Assembly (NCBI GenBank): GCA_021801945.1
Contig: JAKABE010000100.1
Span: forward strand, 1 to 9,308
DNA length: 9,308 nt
Origin: Acidobacteriota bacterium
GTDB lineage: Bacteria > Acidobacteriota > Terriglobia > Terriglobales > Acidobacteriaceae
Reading direction: 5' to 3'
This document shows, piece by piece, positions 5,546 through 9,308 of the stretch. Every line of letters starts with the position of its first letter. Positions within the stretch are counted from its first letter, which is position 1. Under the pieces are notes generated by a model. That model worked only from the letters and a program-made list of their open reading frames with translations. It had not been told where the DNA came from and made no database searches. The translations under genes were made by a program, and so were the position numbers.

Positions 5546-7108
5546 ATGGCCATCAATTCCGATTATTTCCGAACCGGGCGTGGCGTGTCATCGTGTCGCG
5601 TGGGGTTGGGCTTCCTGCTGCCGGCAATTCTGTGCGCGGCGATGGTCGTGGCCGCGCTGCCGGCGACGGCACAGTACCCCGAAGAGACGATGTCCACCAA
5701 GAAGAACGGACCCGAACTGCGTGCCGTCGCCGTGCTCGAGTGGACGGGCAAAGCCGGTTATCCGACGGCCTCCCGGCTGATTCCCATCAGTGTCTTTGAC
5801 GGCCAGCAGTTGCAGGACGGCGATCTCTACCTGGCGCGGCCCCAGCCGTTGGCCCTTGACCCCGACGTGGAGTACGAACTCAAGCGGGACGGCAGGACCG
5901 TGGGCCTCTACGACATCGGCAGCGCTGAGCTGATTCACGGCGCCTGGGTGGGGTATGGAGTGTGGAAGCCACTGCCCAAGCCCAAGGCGCCGACGGAGCT
6001 TGCAAAGGTCCATATCAGCGACTCCTTTGATGAAAACAGCGGCCGCCCCATCCTTCACGTCAGTCCCAACGCGGACAAGACCTCCAGCCCCAGCAAGGCG
6101 TCGGGCAGCGATGCTTCAGCTCCCGACCAGGATCGGCCCACCCTGCACCGCGCAGACTCGAGCACAGACTCGAGTAATGACTCTGGCAAGGCCGGTCCCG
6201 AGAATCCTCCGCCCAATCTAGGTCCTACGCTTCATGGGGCCCCCGACGGCTCGGCGAGCAACTCGCCGCCGGATAATTCTGGCCAGCCCACGCTGAAAGA
6301 GGACGAGAAGGACAAGAAGAAGGAGAAAAAGGAAAGGAAAAGAGAGAAGAAGCGGAACAGCTACGACTCGGCCTACGTGGAAACCGTGCCTACGGCTTTC
6401 GATCCCGGACGGCCTCACCTCCTCGAAGGCAAACCCAAATCCATCTTTAGCGGAGGCGTCAGCCTGGTTGGCCTGCCCGAAGATATGCACCAGGAGATCG
6501 CCGTGTCCGATGCCAAAAATACGGCCGACCATCCTTGGAACTACAGTTGGGCCGATCCGGGGGGCGCAATCAAGATGAAGGCGGCGCTCGAGGAGATTGC
6601 CCGCAAAGACTTGGGTTTGATACCGCTGCCGGCTCCGCGCGCAATCGCATCCCAGCCAACGCCGGCCCGCAAACGCAAGAGTCCGGTCGGCGACCGTACC
6701 GAGCAGACGGCTGTGCCGCTCACGCTCGCGCCGCCCGCAGCGCTTGTGGACGAGCAATTCCATGTTTTCCGTCTGGCTTACGATTCCGGCGCCACCCTGG
6801 TCTTCTCCGCCCACACCGCCGGTACGGGCACACAAGAGAAGTACATCACCCTGATCGGCGAGCCCGATCTATATGGCAACGTTATCGTGCTCTTCAAAAA
6901 CACCACGAATGCCTCGGACCTCGACCTCACGCCCCGGATGAGGCTCGTTGGGCCCGTGGACGCCATGGCCAACAACCGTGGCGAGCTTCTGTTCGAGCTG
7001 CGCGGCGCCACACAGCGCTGGTTTGCTCTTTACCAGGTCTATAACGGGCAGGTCACGCAGCTGCTGGTCACAAGCGGAGGTTCGTTTGCCACTGAAGCTG
7101 GAGGGTAA
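5546..7108 (+). CDS. Unrecognised secreted protein with P-x-L-H repeats and a Lys/Glu-rich linker
   Basis: 520 residues from ATG at 5546, with GGAGG 8 nt upstream; an in-frame ATG at 5498 would overlap bcp and lacks this site. A signal peptide covers about 1-43 (hydrophobic 21-40, ALPATAQ). Residues ~56-145 form a folded-looking domain (AVAVLEWTGKAG, RLIPISVFDGQQLQDGDLY, VEYELKRDG, GAWVGYGVW). Then comes a disordered linker with GRPILH (166), DRPTLH (196), GPTLH (226), GQPTLK (246) and DPGRPHLL (287), plus a Lys/Glu run at 252-270. The C-terminal ~100 residues (EQFHVFRLAYDSGATLVFSA, YITLIGEPDLYGNVIVLF, MRLVGPVDAMANNRGELLFE) look beta-rich and globular. I know similar secreted proteins in Acidobacteriota but no function. 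The N-terminal part may be a surface-facing domain tethered by the linker; this is inference. Confidence 0.85.
   Translation: MAINSDYFRTGRGVSSCRVGLGFLLPAILCAAMVVAALPATAQYPEETMSTKKNGPELRAVAVLEWTGKAGYPTASRLIPISVFDGQQLQDGDLYLARPQPLALDPDVEYELKRDGRTVGLYDIGSAELIHGAWVGYGVWKPLPKPKAPTELAKVHISDSFDENSGRPILHVSPNADKTSSPSKASGSDASAPDQDRPTLHRADSSTDSSNDSGKAGPENPPPNLGPTLHGAPDGSASNSPPDNSGQPTLKEDEKDKKKEKKERKREKKRNSYDSAYVETVPTAFDPGRPHLLEGKPKSIFSGGVSLVGLPEDMHQEIAVSDAKNTADHPWNYSWADPGGAIKMKAALEEIARKDLGLIPLPAPRAIASQPTPARKRKSPVGDRTEQTAVPLTLAPPAALVDEQFHVFRLAYDSGATLVFSAHTAGTGTQEKYITLIGEPDLYGNVIVLFKNTTNASDLDLTPRMRLVGPVDAMANNRGELLFELRGATQRWFALYQVYNGQVTQLLVTSGGSFATEAGG
6041..6427 (+). repeat. Coding repeat region: P-x-L-H motifs and Lys-rich run
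   Basis: Inside the secreted protein, the motif (G/D)-R-P-x-L-H or a variant occurs five times with prolines at residues 168, 198, 227, 248 and 290, so spacings of 30, 29, 21 and 42. Ser/Asp/Pro-rich filler separates them. The Lys/Glu run is encoded at 6299-6355 by A/G-only codons, giving strong purine strand bias on the plus strand. Confidence 0.6.
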
Positions 7109-7220
7109 GCGACGCATGTTTGGCCGTGACGCTTTCCACAGAGGCGCTTGGCAGCGCAACCTGCGATCCACGGCGGGCCCAATTCTTTCCTTTCCCTGCC
7201 AGGGTTTGAGCTTGCCATCC

Positions 7221-7276
7221 TATACAATGTGTTGATAAGGACCCTATAAATTGGGTTCATCCCCACTGCACAAGGA
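7221..7276 (+). promoter_or_regulatory. Promoter-like box and ribosome site of the desaturase
   Basis: TATACAAT (7221-7228) contains TACAAT, the same -10-like box as before the tRNA gene, and would give a leader of about 50 nt. No good -35 is found. AAGGA (7272-7276) lies 10 nt before ATG 7287. Another AAGGA (7237-7241) precedes a possible TTG start at 7251. A short CCCT/AGGG inverted repeat lies around 7194-7204. Confidence 0.35.
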
Positions 7277-7286
7277 TTTCCGTCTG

Positions 7287-8264
7287 ATGGCTTCCGTGTT
7301 GACCACGCCTACTCCGCAGGCCGCCCCGGTTGCGGCCTCGGTCGATTGCTCGCCCAGCACACCGTGCCGCGACTCGGCTCGCGCGCCGGCGATCATGGGC
7401 CGCGCCGCCACCGTTCCTCAAGGCCTCAACTGGTCCACGCTGGTCATCATCGTTGCCTTTCACCTCGGAGCCCTGGCCGCGCTTTTTTTCTTCACATGGC
7501 AGCGGCTTCTGGTGATGGCGCTCCTTTACGTGCTGGCCATCAACGTCGGCATCGGCATGTGCTATCATCGCCTGCTCACCCATCGCGGCTACCATGTGCC
7601 TCAGTGGCTCGAGTACCTCATGACCATCTGCGCGACGCTCTCGCTCGAGGGCGGGCCTATCTTCTGGGTTGCCACCCATCGCCTCCATCACCAGCTCAGC
7701 GACCACGAGGGCGATCCACACACCCCCCTGGAGGGCGGCTGGTGGGCTCACGCCGGATGGCTGCTCTTCGGCCAGTCACTCCACGCCCAAACGCAAGCAC
7801 TTGCCCGCTACGCTCCGGACCTGGGCCGTGATCGCTTCCATGTCTGGATGAGCAAGTACCACTGGCTCCCCATCTTCTTGAGCGCCGTTCTTCTGGTGGC
7901 GCTCGGCTGGGTCTTTGGTGGTCCGATGAACGGCATCGCCATGCTGCTCTGGGGAGTTTTTCTGCGCGTCACACTCGGCCTGCACATTACCTGGCTGGTC
8001 AACTCGGCGACACACATGTGGGGCGGCCGCCGCTTCCAGACCCGCGATGCCTCACGCAACAACTGGTGGGTTGCGCTACTGACTGGCGGCGAAGGTTGGC
8101 ACAACAATCACCACGCTCACCCTGTCAGCGCCCGTCACGGCCTGACCTGGTACGAGCTCGACGTGAACTTCTGGGGGATATGGATTCTTGCCCGCTTGGG
8201 CCTGGCCCGCCACATCAAGGTGGCACAGTTTGACCCCGCCAACCCCAAACCCGCTGGTCTTTAG
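7287..8264 (+). CDS. Membrane fatty acid desaturase (acyl-CoA/acyl-lipid delta-9 type)
   Basis: 325 residues. It introduces a cis double bond, normally at C9, into a saturated acyl chain using O2 and a di-iron centre in the cytoplasmic membrane. All three histidine boxes are present: HRLLTH (94-99), HRLHH (131-135) and HNNHH (272-276). An additional His243 in NSATHMWG is also a usual iron ligand. Hydrophobic segments lie at about 50-70, 74-93, 110-128, 193-212 and 218-240. The N-terminal ~45 residues are Ala/Pro-rich and probably cytosolic. The ATG at 7287 is favoured; TTG at 7251 would add 12 residues. No electron-donor gene (ferredoxin or cytochrome b5 reductase) is adjacent. It likely adjusts membrane fluidity, for example in the cold; substrate (CoA versus lipid) cannot be told. 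Confidence 0.96.
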   Translation: MASVLTTPTPQAAPVAASVDCSPSTPCRDSARAPAIMGRAATVPQGLNWSTLVIIVAFHLGALAALFFFTWQRLLVMALLYVLAINVGIGMCYHRLLTHRGYHVPQWLEYLMTICATLSLEGGPIFWVATHRLHHQLSDHEGDPHTPLEGGWWAHAGWLLFGQSLHAQTQALARYAPDLGRDRFHVWMSKYHWLPIFLSAVLLVALGWVFGGPMNGIAMLLWGVFLRVTLGLHITWLVNSATHMWGGRRFQTRDASRNNWWVALLTGGEGWHNNHHAHPVSARHGLTWYELDVNFWGIWILARLGLARHIKVAQFDPANPKPAGL

Positions 8265-8352
8265 TCAGATCGGAGTGACCGGATCCGGTGCGATGGTCAG
8301 GGGGCTGTGAGGCGAAGGGCAAAACAGTCCGGAGCCACGACGGAAAGGCGCG

Positions 8353-8370
8353 AAAACTCAGGCATGAGTT
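8353..8370 (-). terminator. Weak intrinsic terminator candidate after the MoaD-like gene
   Basis: Read on the minus strand, AACTCA/TGAGTT forms a 6-bp hairpin with loop TGCC, and the 3' arm runs directly into TTTT. It begins 4 nt after the stop codon of the MoaD-like gene. The stem is short, so this is tentative. Confidence 0.35.
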
Positions 8371-8373
8371 CCT

Positions 8374-8694
8374 CTAAGCTCCGCCCGCAATCGCACCCAG
8401 GATGAGAAGAGGCTCGCGGCCCGCGGCCACGGCTGCGGGTAACGGATCGTCGGGCGACGCGTGCGACCAATCCTCCTCGCAGGCAAAGAAACGCAAGAAC
8501 GCCCGACGCCGGCCGGATTCGTATTCGCGGATAGTTCCGCGCAACATGGGGTAGTGTGCTTCAAGCGCGTCGAGCACAGAGCGCAGCGTGACGGGAGGCA
8601 CAACTTCCAGGGCCACGTCACCCCCTACCCGCGCCAGACTGCGCAGATGATAAGGCAGGCCTACACGCACCATTGCTTTGTCCGCGTTGTCCAT
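8374..8694 (-). CDS. MoaD/ThiS-like ubiquitin-fold protein ending in Gly-Gly-Ala
   Basis: 106 residues from ATG 8694 (GGGGATGGA directly upstream); an internal ATG at 8673 would give 99 residues starting [10 protein letters not shown] and is also possible. The pattern [41 protein letters not shown] and [12 protein letters not shown] follows the beta-grasp order of MoaD/ThiS sulfur carriers. These carriers act through a C-terminal Gly-Gly that is adenylated and thiocarboxylated. Here one Ala follows (G104, G105, A106), so the di-glycine is not terminal unless trimmed. No moa, thi or E1-like gene is in view. The neighbour upstream is a BNR propeller protein, a pairing I recall in several phyla. 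It may be a sulfur carrier, a protein modifier, or a non-conjugating relative. Confidence 0.8.
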   Translation of the reverse strand: MDNADKAMVRVGLPYHLRSLARVGGDVALEVVPPVTLRSVLDALEAHYPMLRGTIREYESGRRRAFLRFFACEEDWSHASPDDPLPAAVAAGREPLLILGAIAGGA

Positions 8695-8974
8695 TCCATC
8701 CCCAATATGCCTCTATTTCGTTGTCGAGCGTTAGGAAAAACATCCAGTACTCATTCCCAATCAGGGCTTGTTAAGACTACCCAAACGGATGGCGTTGCTG
8801 CCGGAAACTCGGGCCAGACGAAGCGGGGTCAGAAGGCTGTGACGGGTCTACAGTCGAGAACGATAACGAAGTATGGCCAGATTCTCGCTCACAACGCCAT
8901 CCATCCCAATCGCGTTAGCAGGTCCAAGCAACATCGGTGACCACTACGCCTGCTCCAGTCCCTGTGTCTCCGGC
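8695..8974. other. 280-bp gap between propeller and MoaD-like genes
   Basis: No credible gene is seen. The minus strand has a 58-codon frame (8934-8761) starting MLLGPANAIGMDGVVSENLA, broken by one TAG at codon 29 and continuing through TPLRLARVSGSNAIRLGSLN. It may be a decayed short gene or interspersed repeat, but could be chance. No terminator with a T-run follows the propeller gene. Confidence 0.3.
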
Positions 8975-9308
8975 TCACTTCAGCGTCTGCACCTCAACCG
9001 AGAGCACGGCGGGCAGATTCTGTGCGATGGGCATCCAACTGTCGCCCGCGTCAGGCGAGGCGTACACCTGTCCGCCTGTGGTGCCGAAGTACACACCACA
9101 CGCGTCGAGCGAGTCCACGGCCATGGCGTCGCGGAGCACGTTTACGTAACAATTCCTCTCCGGCAATCCCTTGGCCAGCGGTTCCCACTCGTTGCCGCCC
9201 GTGCGGCTGCGGTAGACGCGGAGCTTGCCGTCGGGGGTGACGTGCTCGGAGTCGCTCTTGATCGGCACGACGTAGATCGTCTCGGGCTCGTGCGCGTGGA
9301 TATCGACG
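8975..9308 (-). CDS. BNR/Asp-box (exo-alpha-sialidase-like) beta-propeller protein, 3' end only
   Basis: The last 110 residues are visible and the frame continues past the right edge. They read [16 protein letters not shown], then [61 protein letters not shown] and [21 protein letters not shown] is a standard Asp-box (S-x-D-x-G-x-x-W) and SRTGGNEW a degenerate one, each closing a propeller blade. Such proteins are often annotated as exo-alpha-sialidase or WD40/YVTN/BNR-like. The visible part contains none of the sialidase catalytic arginines, so enzymatic activity is not supported. It lies upstream of the MoaD-like gene on the same strand, separated by 280 bp. Confidence 0.87.
   Translation of the reverse strand, partial: VDIHAHEPETIYVVPIKSDSEHVTPDGKLRVYRSRTGGNEWEPLAKGLPERNCYVNVLRDAMAVDSLDACGVYFGTTGGQVYASPDAGDSWMPIAQNLPAVLSVEVQTLK

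Noticed and set aside
6218..6835. 205-codon minus-strand frame antisense to the secreted protein.
   Set aside because: Its Leu/Phe-rich run is the antisense of the Lys/Glu codons. There is no domain and no ribosome site.
7251..7286. TTG start for the desaturase at 7251.
   Set aside because: It has AAGGA at 9 nt and is not excluded, but ATG 7287 has an equal site and the stronger start codon.
8461..8940. 159-codon plus-strand frame across the MoaD-like gene and the gap.
   Set aside because: It is antisense to a recognisable gene and shows no family features.

Overview
The window looks like part of a chromosome (or metagenome contig) from the phylum Acidobacteriota, probably Terriglobia. This is an inference from GC-rich genes, the small secreted di-haem cytochrome related to reaction-centre cytochrome subunits, a secreted GH106-type rhamnosidase, and a secreted Lys/Pro-rich protein with repeated P-x-L-H motifs. 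No phylogenetic marker is complete here.

Layout. (1) Positions 1-2712, minus strand: one unbroken reading frame that runs off the left edge. It encodes a secreted GH106-type alpha-L-rhamnosidase. The last ~35 codons before the edge no longer read as glycoside hydrolase; they read as the core of a class II (B12-dependent) ribonucleotide reductase. The in-frame switch falls inside the short motif LPDYF and is the oddest thing in the window. (2) 2713-3250: non-coding DNA with a 9-bp inverted repeat and the decayed C-terminal half of a tyrosine recombinase whose catalytic tyrosine is replaced by cysteine. (3) 3254-3329: an intact tRNA gene with a CAT anticodon. (4) 3330-3775: no gene, but a strong 11-bp stem-loop. 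(5) 5508-3776, minus strand: a probable three-gene operon of peroxiredoxin (bcp), 3-methyladenine DNA glycosylase (mpg) and the di-haem cytochrome c. (6) 5546-7108, plus strand: a divergently transcribed, unrecognised secreted protein whose start codon lies only 37 bp from that of bcp. (7) 7287-8264, plus strand: an acyl-lipid/acyl-CoA delta-9-type fatty acid desaturase with all three histidine boxes. (8) 9308-8374, minus strand: the 3' end of a BNR/Asp-box (sialidase-like) beta-propeller protein, a ~280-bp gap, then a MoaD/ThiS-like ubiquitin-fold protein that ends in Gly-Gly-Ala.

How the genes fit together. bcp and mpg suit a small stress unit (peroxide removal plus alkylation repair), with the cytochrome at its 3' end. 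The propeller/MoaD-like pair is an arrangement I recall from several bacterial phyla, and its function is not known to me. The desaturase stands alone with its own promoter-like box. I see no complete new defence or mobile system. The best leads are the rhamnosidase/reductase chimera, the GGA-ended ubiquitin-like protein beside the propeller protein, the repeat-bearing secreted protein, and the dead integrase beside a tRNA.
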